Positions 32,303 through 43,478 of a stretch of 64,000 nt of DNA are shown one piece after another. Made by a program: the position numbers and the translations under genes. The notes beneath the pieces are model-generated. The model saw only the letters and a program-made list of their open reading frames with translations. It made no database searches and had not been told where the DNA came from. The stretch is from contig CM065298.1 of the NCBI GenBank assembly GCA_032871835.1, positions 8,419,596 to 8,483,595 of the forward strand. Reading direction: 5' to 3'. The stretch is from Dipteronia dyeriana. Lineage: Eukaryota > Streptophyta > Magnoliopsida > Sapindales > Sapindaceae. Positions within the stretch are counted from its first letter, which is position 1. Each line of letters starts with the position of its first letter.

Positions 32303-33911
32303 TGTAACACCCAATGTCCTTCAGGCCCAACTAAAAGGCCCAAAAAAAAAGGGATAAGCGTGAAGCAGAAAAGGCATCAGGTGAGAAAGCCTAAGTGAAA
32401 TACATGGCTGACAAGCAGCTGTGAGCTTGGTTAATTAGCTCACAACTTCCGTTGTGTCCTTCCATAAGTATATATATATGAGGATAAACGTTGAGAGAGC
32501 TAGAAAGCAGTAGAATCCAATGGAAAAAAGGAAAGAGAAGAAAGGAAAGAGAAGAAGGAAAGCAGACGAAAGGAACCTAGCATACTCAGTCTGTTTGTGA
32601 GTGAATTAAGTTTCTGTTTTTTTTTTAATTCAAAGGTTTCCAGTTTTATGATTAAGATTAATTGTTGCAAATCTTTTAAGCTTTTTACAGTTTTTATGAT
32701 TGATGGTGATGAACAAACTGAAAGTATATATTTTATTCTTATATTAGCATTCAGAATCAGTATATTTTTTTTATGAATTATAAAGAAAAGATTATGATTT
32801 CTACAAAAGCACCATGTACCCTTTCCCAGTTATGATTATGGTTGGCATTTGGGGCCGTTCTACACATGTATGTCATGAGTCGCTCTGCAAGTGCATGACC
32901 AGAGAAAGAGTAATTGAGTCACTCTGCACTTGTATGACCAGAGAGTCGCTCTGCCCGAGCTTGACCAGAGAAAGAGTAATTGTGTCGCTCTGCTCGGGTA
33001 TGACCAGAAGTTATTCATGACTCGGCGTTTGCTCAAAGTATTTCAGCTTATGTTTGTAGGATATACCCAGTACGAATTTGGTGAAGATTAAGATTTTATA
33101 AAGTATCTTACTCTTGTTCAGAAAAGTGATGCATTCAGTATTCAGTTTATTGAGTATGAAAGTAGATATATTATCTTTTACAATGTATTGTTGAATGCTT
33201 ATTGTAAAGTGATTTAGAAAAGTATTTTTAAAAGTTTTATTCACTCACTGGGCGTTAGCGCTCATCCTTTCACTCTTAAATATTTATTCAGGTAACTGTT
33301 CGGTTGTACGGACTCAGAAGTTTTGAGGTGGGCCACTCGACGACATCATGAAGCATAAAAGTCATGCATTGTAAATTTTCATGTATTTATTTAGAAATAT
33401 GAGGTAGGCATGGTCGGGACAGTAGGTATGGTCGGGACAGTAAAGTGGTCGGGAGGGTAGGCATGGTCAGAACGTGGTCAAAATTCTACTCGGTCTGTTC
33501 GACCTACTCGGCCTACTTGACCTATTCGTCCCACTTGACCTACTCGGCCCACATAGCCTATTCGGTCTACTCTTCCTACTCGGGTTTCTTACTCGGCCTG
33601 TTCGGTTTCCCACTCTGGATGGACTGGTTAGTTTTCTTTTAAAGTGGTCGGTTTTTGTCTCAATCGGTCATTTGACAAACTTTTTGTAATGAACGAAAAT
33701 ATATGAAAAGAAATTGCAAATATGTACATTTTCCACTCTCCTTACATTTTGTTTGTTTATTAGCAAGTATTTCCTATGAAAATCTTAGTAAGTCCTTTTA
33801 TCATGCTAGTAAATGTAGAGCCCACAGGGTTTCCCTCGTACTCAAGAAAGGAGTCGGGACAGCCCACAGGGCCTTCCTCGAACTCGAGAGGAGTCGGGGT
33901 GGGTCTTGTCA
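32303..33911 (+). repeat. E4 3' LTR
   Basis: It begins TGTAACACCCAATGTCC after the purine tract ATGGAGAGG and ends TCTTGTCA at 33911. It keeps the 5' terminal bases missing from the partner LTR. The doubled terminal motif is at about 33818-33905. Confidence 0.9.
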
Positions 33912-35149
33912 TGCTGAGTCATAGCAAAAACCCTTGCCTGAGCATGAGGTCTACCCGACTGACCTCTCTGTTGGTTACCTTCAACCCCTGTTATGCTAAC
34001 TTGGGTTTTCCCTGTAGTTGTAGATTCTCCTACTCTGGATCCCCTTTGCCCTTGAATCTGACCAGCTCCACTTTGCATTGGTTGAAAACCTATCTTTCTT
34101 TCTTCATTGCCTCTCTGAACTAACTCGGGGCAATCTCTTTTTAAATGTCAAGGTTGCCCACATTGATCATAACCTGATCTCCCCAAATGACATTCACCAT
34201 CATAGTGTTTTCCGTAAGTCGAACATAGAGGACGCCAACCTCTACCCATACTAACACTCTGTTGCGGACTACCCATTGGTTGCTGGACTGAGGCTTGGCT
34301 AGAACCAGGTCCACGACTCTGTTGATAATTACTAGTCTGACCTGAAAAACTGTCTATTGCCTTAGGCATTTTACCATAAGAGCCTCCTACTGACCAGTTA
34401 CTACGCTTTTGCTTTTGTTGTTCAAATCTGCGAGAGTCATTAAGGCCTCTCTCTACTCTCAATGCAGCTTCAAACAACTTACCAAACTCAACATGTCCAG
34501 AAGTAGTCACTATTGTCTTAATTTCCGATCGAAGTCCATCTTTGAATTTTCTACACTTATTCTCTTCATCAGTGACTACATACTGAGCAACCCTCGAAAG
34601 ATCTATAAATTTCTTCTCATACTCTTCTACTGTCATAGATCCCTGTACTAGTTTGAAAAATTCAGCTCTTTTCAAATCTTGATAGAAACGGGGATAACAA
34701 TGATCATTAAACTGATTCTTAAAATACTCCCAAGTAATTCTTTAGGGAGTTCTTCGCTGAACTGAGGCCCACCAATCATATGCTTTTTCCTTTAGTAAAA
34801 AAGTAGCAAAAGAAACCTTCTGTTCATCGGTGCACCTCATAACTTCAAATATACGTTCTAGTTCATTCAACCAAGAACTAGCACTATCTGGATCTCCTGT
34901 TCCATCAAAATTCGTAGCTCCCAGCTTTCATACACGCTCAATTGAATTTTCAGGCACTCGCGTTTGGTACTGGACCATCGCAGTTAATAGTTCTGCAATT
35001 CTATCCATTGGTTCCTCCTTAGGTTCCGGTACATGTGGTTGAGCTATAGGTGGTTGATGGTGTGATTCTATCTCGTTTTCACCTTGGTTACCACTCCTCT
35101 CTCCAAGGTCAGCTACCGGTCTTGTGCATGGGCGGCCAACTCAACGCAT
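33912..35149 (-). pseudogene. E3 gag, broken
   Basis: The minus-strand ATG is at 35147-35149 (family start followed by GRP and the RPVADLGERSGNQ segment). The capsid part includes an open 175-residue run (34675-34148) with MTVEEYEKKFIDLSR, KFKDGLRSEIK, QQSVSMGRGWRPLCSTYGKH and HDGECHLGRSGYDQCGQP, where Cys and Tyr positions of the knuckle are altered. It continues to the QARVFAMTQ region, where E4 is inserted. Stops and frameshifts make it non-functional. Confidence 0.85.
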
Positions 35150-35235
35150 GATGCTGTTACAAAATCAAAGTTATGCTTAAATGCATGAAATTAAATGCAA
35201 ACAATTACTCTGTGGTCTAAGGAATTATAAACCGT

Positions 35236-35247
35236 GCTCTGATACCA
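35236..35247 (-). other. E3 primer binding site
   Basis: On the minus strand TGGTATCAGAGC lies three bases inside the 5' LTR end at 35251, the initiator tRNA-Met type. Confidence 0.9.
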
Positions 35248-35250
35248 AGT

Positions 35251-36948
35251 TGACAGGACCTACCTCGACTCCTCTCTTGAGTTCGAGGGAGGCCCTGTGG
35301 GTTGCCCCGACTCCTCTCTTGAGTACGAGGGAAACCCTGTGGCTCTACATTTACTAGCATGGTAAAAGGATTTACTAAGATTTCCATAGGAAATACTTGC
35401 TATTAAACAAACAAAATGTGAGTGCAAAATGTACATAATTGCAATTTCTTTTCATATAATTTCGTTCGTTACAAAAAGTTTCCCAAATGACTGATCGGAC
35501 CAAAAACCAACCACTTTAAAAAAACTAAGTAACTAGTCCATCCCGAGTGGGAAACCGAACAGGCCGAGTAAGAAACCCAAGTAGGCAGAGTAGACCGAAT
35601 AGACTATGTGGGCCGAGTAGGTCTAGTGGACCGAATAGGTCAAGTAGGCCGAGTAGGCCGAACAGACCGAGTAGAATCCCGACCACTTTACAGTCCCGAC
35701 CATGCCTACCGTCCCGACCATGCCTACTGTCCCGACCATGCCTACCTCATATTTCTAAATATGTACATAAAAATTTACAATGCATGACTTTTATGCTTCA
35801 TGATGTCGTCGAGTGGCCCACCTCAAAACTTCTAAGTCCGCACAACCGAGCAGCTACCTGAATAAATAGTTAAGAGTGAAAGGATGAGCGCTAACGCCCA
35901 GTGAGTGAATGAAAACTTTTAAAAACACTTTTCTAAACCACTTTACAATAAGCATTCAGAAATACATGGTATAAGATAATATATCTACTTTCATACTTAA
36001 TAAACCGAATACTGAATGCATCACTTTTCTGAACCAGAGTACTGGGGATCACTTTTATAAAATCTTAATCTTTACCAAATTGGTACCGGGGATATCCTCC
36101 ATATGTAAGTCGAAATACTTCGGGCAAACGCCAAGTCATGAATAACTTCTTGTCATACCCGTGCAGAGCGACTCAATTACTCTTTTTCTGGTCATGCTCG
36201 GGCAGAGCGACTCTCTGGTCATACAAGTGCAGAGCGACTCTATTACTCTTTCTCTGGTCATGCACTTGCAGAGTGACTCATGACATACACGTCTAGAACG
36301 GCCCCAAAAGCCAACCATAATCATAACTGGGGAAGGGTACATGGTGCTTTTGTAGAAATCATAATCTCTTCTGGATAATTCATAAAAATAATATATTGAT
36401 TCTGAATGCTAATATAAGCATAAAAAATATACTTTCAGTTCTCTGTATCATCACCATCAAACATAAAAAGCAATAAAAAGCTTAAAAGATTTGCAACAAT
36501 TAATCTTAATCATAAAACTGAAAACCTTTGAATTAAAACAAAATAGAAACTTAATTCACTCACAACTTAGACGTCAAGCTTATTTCAGACTAAGTATGCT
36601 AGGTTCCCTTCGTCTTCTTTCCCTAACAATCACAAGATCCAATTAGAAACTGGATATCAAAGAAGAATCAATTGAAATCTATAATCACGAGAGAGCTTCA
36701 CTGACTTCTCTTTCCTTTTTTCTCTTTTCTTTCTTCCGCTGGATTCTACTTCTTTCTAGCTCTCACAACGTTTATCCTCTAATATATATACTTATGGAAG
36801 GACACAGCTGAAGTTGTGAGCTAATTAACCAAGCTCACAGTTGCCTGTCAGCCATGCAATTTACTTAGGCTTACTCACCTGATGCCTTTTCTGCTTCACG
36901 CTTATCCCTTTTTTTTTAAATTGGGCCTGAAGGACATTGGGTGTTACA
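35251..36948 (-). repeat. E3 5' LTR
   Basis: It spans TGACAGGACCTACC to GGGTGTTACA. The minus-strand TATA stretch is at about 36781-36793 (plus strand AATATATATACTTATGG), preceded by the inverted-repeat motif. Minisatellite units lie near 35570-35745. Length is close to the partner LTR. Confidence 0.9.
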
Positions 36949-37916
36949 GTACCCTTCCCCAGTTATGATTATTGTTGGCTTTTGGGGTCATTCTACACAT
37001 GTGTATGTCAGATTAGTCGCTCTGCAAGTGCATGACCAGAGAAAGAGTAATAGAGTCGCTCTACACTTGTATGACCAGAAGTTATTCCCGACTCTGGGTT
37101 TGCCCGAAGTAATTCGGTTTACGTATTGAAGATATCTCTGTGTACTAATTTGGTGCAGATTAAGATCTTATCAATTTTCTTACTCTTGTTCAGAAAAGAG
37201 ATGCATTCAGTTTATTCAGTTTATTCAGCACGAAAGTATATGTATTATCTTATACTATGTATTACTGAATGCTTATTGTAAAGTGGTTTAGAAAAGTGTT
37301 TTTAAAAGTTTTCATTCACTCACTGGGCGTTAGCGCTCATCCTTTCACTCTTAAATATTTATCCAGGTAGCTGCTCGGTTGTGCAGATTCAGAAGTTTTG
37401 AGGTGGGCCACTCGATGGCCTCATGAAGCATAAAAGTCATGCATTTTTAATTTTCATGTACATATTTGGAAAAATGAGGTCGGCATGGTCGGGACGGTAG
37501 GCATGGTCAGAACGTGGTCGGAATTCTACTCGGTCTGTTCGGCCTACTCGACCTACTCGGCCCACTCGGCCCACTCGGCCCACTCGGCCTATTCAGTCTA
37601 CTCGGCCTACTCGGGTTTCTTACTCGGCCTGCTCGGTTTTCTGGTCGGGACGGACTGGTGTGTTAGTTTTTTAAGTGGTCGGTTTTTGGTCCGATCAGTC
37701 ATTTTTGACAAACTTTTTGTAACGAACAAAAATATGTAAAGAAATTGCAATTATGTACATTTTGTACTCTCCAATATTTTCCTTACATTTATTTATGTTT
37801 AAAAGCAAGTATTTTCTATGGAAATTTTAGTAGAAAGTTCTTTTATCATGCTAGTAAAAGTTCAGCCCACAGGGTCTCCCTCGTACTCAAGAGAGGAGTC
37901 GGGGTAGGTCTTGTCA
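36949..37916 (+). repeat. E1 3' LTR, second part
   Basis: It resumes exactly where 17514-18051 stops: GTACC here against GTACT at 18047-18051 is the E3 target duplication. It contains the GAGTCGCTCTGC repeats, a minisatellite near 37480-37640 and the end ...GGTCTTGTCA. The two parts together are about 1.5 kb, close to the 5' LTR. Confidence 0.9.
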
Positions 37917-38455
37917 ATAGTTGTGGTTATATGTAAACAACCGCTTGGTAGCAAGTCAATTTTATCCCTAATTAACCTTCTTTTTTCTTATAATTAATAA
38001 AGTTCCATGTACCAGCTGATTATTTCATGTTCAAAAGAGAAAAATATTATCTGCTTTACAGTGATTGTTTCATGTTGATTTCATAGCCATGCTTATGAGC
38101 TATCTCCATTGTTTAATTGTCCTTTAATTTAGTACCCGCTGTACCATAAGAAGTTTTTTTGTATGCAAGTCAAAGTCCAATTAACTTGGTCAGATTTTCT
38201 ATTTTTTTAATCAAAATTATGTATTAGTTTACTAATGAACTTGAAGTCATATATTGAATGAAGGATTACAAATTTATTTTATGGTTAATTTAATCAACGA
38301 GAATATTTGACTTAATAATCTAATATATTTGCATGTGCCAAGTTGCCAAGCCATTATATTTTATGTATTGTTGATCACTCTGGCAATACAATAATTAATT
38401 GCATAATGGAGACAGCCATTTCATTTTCCTGCTCAATCAAAGTAGAGAGTTGTTG
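37917..38455 (+). other. Upstream region of the receptor kinase gene
   Basis: About 540 bases of AT-rich, non-repetitive sequence between the end of E1 and the start codon. No gene is seen. A weak TATA-like stretch, TTATATTTTATG, lies near 38355, about 100 bases before the ATG, and could be the promoter. The proximity of E1 means its LTR now lies within about 550 bases of the gene. Confidence 0.5.
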
Positions 38456-41400
38456 ATGGAGATGTTTGGGCATGTCCTCTTTGTAGTACTGCTTTGTGTT
38501 TTTTCTCTTCCAGTTCTGCTTCAAGCCCAGGATGATCAATCAGGTTTGAATTTCGTTGTATATCAATATTTCTCTCTTCCACAATGTTATGTAACCTTTA
38601 TCACCGATCCGACTAAAGAATTATTATATTTCTCTAACAATTCATGGAAGTAATTCTTGCACAGGATTCATTAGTCTGGATTGTGGGTCGCCAAGAAATT
38701 CAAACTACACGGAAACAACAACAGGCATAAAATACATTTCGGATGCTGCTTTTACAGACACTGGAATTGGCAAGAAAATGATGCCTAAATTCCAAAAGGA
38801 TGTACAGCAAATGGTGTGGTCTGTCAGAAGCTTTCCTGATGGGATTAGAAACTGTTACAAGTTCAACCTCACAAAAGGGAACAAATATTTGATCAGAGCA
38901 TATTTCCTGTATGGAAATTATGATCAACAAGACAAAGTACCAGGATTTGATCTCCATATAGGACCTGATAAATGGGAATCCGTTAAACTTGAAAGTGCAT
39001 CATTTGTTGTGATCAAGGAGATCATTCATGAGCTTCCATCGAGTTATTTAGATTTCTGTCTCGTGAATACGGGTTCCGGAACTCCATTCATTTCAGCCTT
39101 AGAGATGAGATTGTTGAACAGTACCATTTACAAAACTGATCGATCTAGAATATCATTGAATGGTTATTCAACGTTGGATGCTGCTTCAACAATCAACAAA
39201 ACTGTCAGGTGAGACTTCTCCTAGTACCATTATGCTCTGTCAGTTCTTTTGTCAAGTCAATCACGAAAAATAATTCAATATTTTATCCAAAAAATAATAA
39301 TAATTCAATATTGAAGTTACATAAACTCGGCGGAATTGACGTCTAAATTTGAGGACGAACTTCCAAATTCCAAGGGAAATTAATAAAAAAAATTGGAAAG
39401 AATATTAAGTTTTTTTTTTTTTCCATTTTTCTTGCTTGTTATACAAACATATAAATGATGTAACAGGTACAAGGACGATGTTTATGATAGGATCTGGGTC
39501 CCGTATTACGGGGACGATAATTGGACAAGTATAAGTACATCGCTTATTGTTGATTCTGAAAGTAGCAATAATTATAAACCACCGTCCATTGTCATGAAAT
39601 CTGCCGGCACACCAAAAAATGTTAGCAAGCCCTTGAATGTTAGGATGGAAACTGGTGATGATACCAGCCTCAGATTTTATGTTTACTTGCACTTCGCAGA
39701 AATTCAAGAGCTCCAGGCTAACGAATCCCGAGAGTGTAACATTTCTTTGAATGGGAAGCACTGGTATGGACCTTTTAGTCCAAAGTACTTGTCCACAACC
39801 ACCGTGTACAGTCCTTCAACCTTGACTGGTGGAAATTATTCGTTTTCGATCTATAAAACGGAAAATGCAACCCATCCTCCGATCCTCAATGCACTAGAAA
39901 TATTTACGGTGAAAGAATTCTTTCAAGCGCAAACTGACCCGAAAGATGGTATGTTCTTCCTACTTAACATTGCAGTCATATTTTTCATATTCATAAAACA
40001 CTTATAATAATCTGTGTAGTTCTCAAATGCATATGAAATATTTTAGTTGATGCTATCACAAACATTAAATCAATGTATGGAGTGAAGAGAAACTGGCAAG
40101 GAGATCCATGTGCCCCTCAGGCTTTCATGTGGGATGGCCTTAATTGCAGGGATGACAGCTCCAATCTACCTAGAATTATATCCTTGTAAGTATATTCGTT
40201 AATTAAGCATACAAACTTCAAGCAATTATTGTTAGAGTGCTTTATATCATTGGTTGAGACCCTACCTAACAGCTTAAGCTTTTAAGTTTTGTGATTATTG
40301 ACATGGTATCATAGTTTGGTTTGGTCCTGTATTCCTGGATTCAAATCTATGTATTTGTTGCTGTGTTTGTCAAGAAAACTGCATTTATATTTGGGTTTTG
40401 TCCACGTGCCAAGCCTGTCCGTTTGGTGCGTAAGTGGGGGGTGTTAGATTATCTTTATTTTTTAATTAAATTGTTAAAACTCCATTCAGGAACTTATCTT
40501 CTAGTGGATTGAAAGGGGAGATACCTACTTTCCTATCCAACCTCATATTGCTAGAATATTTGTAAGTATTTCAATCTCTCACATGAACCAAAAATATTTA
40601 GTTCTAAGTACATTTACTAAGGATCGCGTCAGCTCATTGACAATTTTATTTTGTTCACAATACCAGGGACTTGTCAAACAATAATATGACTGGAATAGTG
40701 CCTGATTTTCTATCTCAGTTGCCATTGCAAGTTCTGTAAGTCTCCAACTCTAAATAAAATTAAAAATAATGTTCCATTGGTAAGAAATTACAAATGACGG
40801 ATGACTTTTTGGCTATGCCTGTTCAGAAACTTAGAAGGAAACAAGCTATCAGGTTCGATTCCAGCTAAACTCCGTGAAAGATCAAAGAATGGTTCACTAT
40901 CATTAAGGTTTTTGCAAAAAAAAAATCTGGATTCCATCAAGTTTATATTAATTTATATGGTGATAATTTTCTTTATTGATGATTTTCAGTGTTGGTGGAA
41001 ATCCGAACCTTTGCTCTTCGATTTCATGCAAAAAGAAGAAGAGCAATATTATAGTTCCTGCGGCAGTAGCAGTTGCTGCATTACTTTTGCTCATAGCAGC
41101 AGCATTAGCAATCTTTTTTATTCTTAAAAAGAGAAGACAACAAGGTAGACATATTAAAACTTTGCAATATGCAAATATTAACTATATAATAATAATAATA
41201 ATTTAGAATATATTATTATATTTGGTAATTATATAATAATGTAGAATATATTATTATATTTGGTAATTAATCTATACAATAGATATTTAAATATCAAATT
41301 GTCGATGACATCATCAGTCGGGAAGGTACAGAAAGAATCAAACTACAATATTGTGGATTCATTTGAGTCCAAGAAACGACGGTTCTCATACTCAGAAATC

Positions 41401-43204
41401 GTGACAATGACTAATAACTTCGAGAGGATTCTTGGCAAAGGAGGATTCGGAACAGTTTATCATGGCTGCTTAGATGATATGGATCAGGTGGCTGTTAAAA
41501 TGCTCTCTGAATCAGCAGTTCAGGGTTTTGAGCAGTACCAAGCAGAGGTATAACCATAAAATGACTGAAATTTATAGCTTATAATTTTGTCTTTAGATTT
41601 TGTGGTAGTACTATATATTCTGCATATTATTATAAGAAAATTCTCTAGTCAGAAAGGTCTTTCAAATTTGCACCGGTACCGAATAGAATTTTGTGCGAAA
41701 AAATTTCAGAACCGTCTTAACCAGAAAATGACTCTATTATTATATAATTATCTAAGATTTGAATTTAATTGAATAGGTTAAACTCCTAATGAGAGTTCAT
41801 CATAGAAATTTGGTATCTCTTGTTGGATACTGTGATGAGGGAGACAAAATTGCACTCATTTATGAATACATGGCTAATGGAAACTTACAAGAGCATTTAT
41901 CAGGTTTGTGTGCACTCAATGTTTTTCAATCATTCGGGAGCTTTCGACAAATACTGAAACAAATCAAAATATTTTCTTTTTCTTTTTTGTGACATGGATG
42001 CAGACTCTAGGACAAGTATGACCCTGAGTTGGGAAGGGAGACTCAGAATAGCAGTGGAGTCAGCACAAGGTTAGAGTACTGCAGATGATTTGAAGTGCAA
42101 TTTACCTTTATTTATTGTATAATTGTAAAAGGTTTTAATCTAATTGGAATTCATCAAAATGTAGGATTGGAGTATTTGCACAACGGTTGCAAGCCACCCA
42201 TTATTCACAGAGATGTCAAGTCCCCAAACATCTTATTGAGTGACAAATTTCAGGCAAAACTTGCTGATTTTGGCCTGTCAAAGTCTTTTGCAACTGAAGA
42301 TAACACTCATGTTTCTACGGTTGTTGCAGGCACCCCTGGATACCTTGATCCTTCGTGAGTATATGCATCGATATACACGTTTTTTTCATACAGATCCAAA
42401 TTGGTACCGGTTAAAAAAAAATCATTTTACACCGGTGCAAATTGGACCACACATAAAAAAACATACAGGAATCCTGTACATGATAATTTCCGTATCCATC
42501 AAACTTCATTACTTAATCTACAAACTCAATGGTATTCTTATAATAATTTCCCAATCATTAGTCAACAAAATGAAGGGAAAAAGAAAATTTTATGAATCTT
42601 TTCGCTTCTCCAAAGTCAATGGTAGGTAGTATCTGGATCCTTGAGAAAGTATGCGATAGAACCAATCCAGAAGTCAAAAAAATCATAATTAATTAATAAT
42701 AATTCAAGAAATTTTCTTAATCATCCAGCAAATTATGTGAAACGTAATAATATTTTTCTATATATGTATATATGCAGGTATTATGTATCAAACAGGTTGA
42801 CCGAAAAGAGTGACGTGTATAGTTTTGGGGTTGTTCTCTTAGAGATAATAACTTCGAAATCACCGATTATAAGAGCCAACAACAAATACGAGAAGACTCA
42901 TTTGAGTCAATGGGTCGATTCATTCCTTGCCCAAGGCGATATCAGAAACATAGTTGATCCGAGATTACATGGAGATTTCGACATCAATTCGGTATGGAAA
43001 GCTGTGGAAGTAGCAATGGCTTGTTTATCTCCTAGTGCTAATAAGAGGCCAACCATGACAGTGGTAGTGATAGAATTAAATGAAAGTTTGGCAACAGAGA
43101 TGGCAAGGATAAATCAATCAGGTAGTGGTTACGATTCAAAAGATTCGATTGATCATATGATCAGCATGGATCTTGGCACTGAGATAAATCCTGGAGCAAG
43201 GTAG
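38456..43204 (+). CDS. Malectin-like LRR receptor-like kinase (LRR-I type), 13 exons, intact
   Basis: Exons with GT-AG borders: 38456-38543, 38665-39208, 39467-39948, 40047-40185, 40490-40561, 40667-40735, 40827-40907, 40990-41144, 41318-41547, 41777-41903, 42004-42069, 42165-42354, 42778-43204. They join in frame to 889 residues. Order: signal peptide (1-25, [17 protein letters not shown]), malectin-like ectodomain (about 31-370, from [14 protein letters not shown]), the NWQGDPCAP linker, two to three LRRs ([13 protein letters not shown]), a transmembrane helix (about 512-537) and a Ser/Thr kinase. Kinase landmarks are GKGGFGTV (583-590), VAVK Lys604, HRDVKSPN (Asp701) and DFG (Asp719). The family senses signals at the plasma membrane in immunity or symbiosis; the ligand is unknown. 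The usual Glu of [11 protein letters not shown] is Ser here. ATGs at 38399 and 38462 are alternative starts; the model lacks transcript support. Confidence 0.9.
41204..41268 (+). repeat. 38-base tandem duplication in intron 8 of the kinase gene
   Basis: TAGAATATATTATTATATTT begins at 41204 and again at 41242, so AT-rich intron sequence is duplicated with a 38-base period. It lies upstream of the chosen acceptor (TCATCAG at 41317) and does not change the coding model. Confidence 0.75.
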
Positions 43205-43478
43205 ATCTTGTTGAAGCAAAACATGGTGTTTCGATTTTTGAAACTTTTTTAATATGTAGTGTACTTTTTTTTTTGGCTATAATAAGTGTACTTCATTCAA
43301 CATTTTTTTTTTTTTGTCTGGCAAGTCAAATCTAACACATTAACAAGATGGATGAGCACCATTTACCACCGTACATTTGGGAATGGTGTCTATTTTTCTT
43401 TAGTATATGGTGTTTAAAATTTTGTAACTTGTTTAGCAGAGTAATTTGTTATAATTTGTTTAATTTTAAAAAAAAAAT
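43205..43478 (+). other. 3' flank of the receptor kinase gene
   Basis: It contains the probable 3' untranslated region, with two long T tracts. No other gene is seen. It is related to 3116-3165 downstream of the pseudogene. E6 begins at 43479 after an A tract. Confidence 0.6.

Larger units (their letters stand above)
23266..33911 (+). mobile_element. E4: Tekay/Del-type element inserted in E3, with abnormal flanks
   Basis: LTRs are 23266-24918 and 32303-33911, with internal coding in between. Unlike its relatives, E4 lacks about the first 20 bases of its 5' LTR (TGTAACACCC...TTC), which the 3' LTR retains. It is flanked by a 25-base duplication of E3 gag sequence (23241-23265 and 33912-33936, one mismatch) rather than 5 bp. 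After removing E5 (27787-29686) and the foreign insert (about 25531-26202), the internal region is about 4.8 kb. Confidence 0.88.
18052..36948 (-). mobile_element. E3: Tekay/Del-type element inserted in the E1 3' LTR
   Basis: It is bounded by TGACAGGATCC... at 18052 and ...GGGTGTTACA at 36948, the inverted form of the family ends. Flanks are GTACT and GTACC, a 5-bp duplication with one change. LTRs are 18052-19796 and 35251-36948. The internal region is 19797-23265 plus 33912-35250, about 4.8 kb once E4 is removed, matching E1. Its LTRs carry two copies of the terminal 45-base motif, so it belongs to the duplicated-terminus subfamily. Confidence 0.92.
3237..37916 (+). mobile_element. E1: Tekay/Del-type Ty3/gypsy element, outermost of the nest
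   Basis: E1 consists of 3237-6174, 13333-18051 and 36949-37916. Both LTRs begin TGTAAGGTCCATCTCATTCA-like, unlike the TGTAACACCC of the other copies, which ties the two ends together. The flanks are ATATT (3232-3236) and ATAGT (37917-37921), a 5-bp target duplication with one mismatch. The insertions removed to rebuild it are E2 at the gag-pro boundary, a MITE in integrase and E3 in the 3' LTR. The rebuilt internal region is about 4.8 kb, the same as in E3. The target is the spacer between the receptor kinase pseudogene and the intact gene. Confidence 0.85.

Noticed and set aside
33011..33244. Minus-strand 77-residue frame in the E4 3' LTR
   Set aside because: AT-rich chance frame inside an LTR, absent from most other copies.
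40321..40512. Separate 63-residue open frame
   Set aside because: It lies in intron 4 of the receptor kinase gene and runs into exon 5 out of frame; no conserved features.
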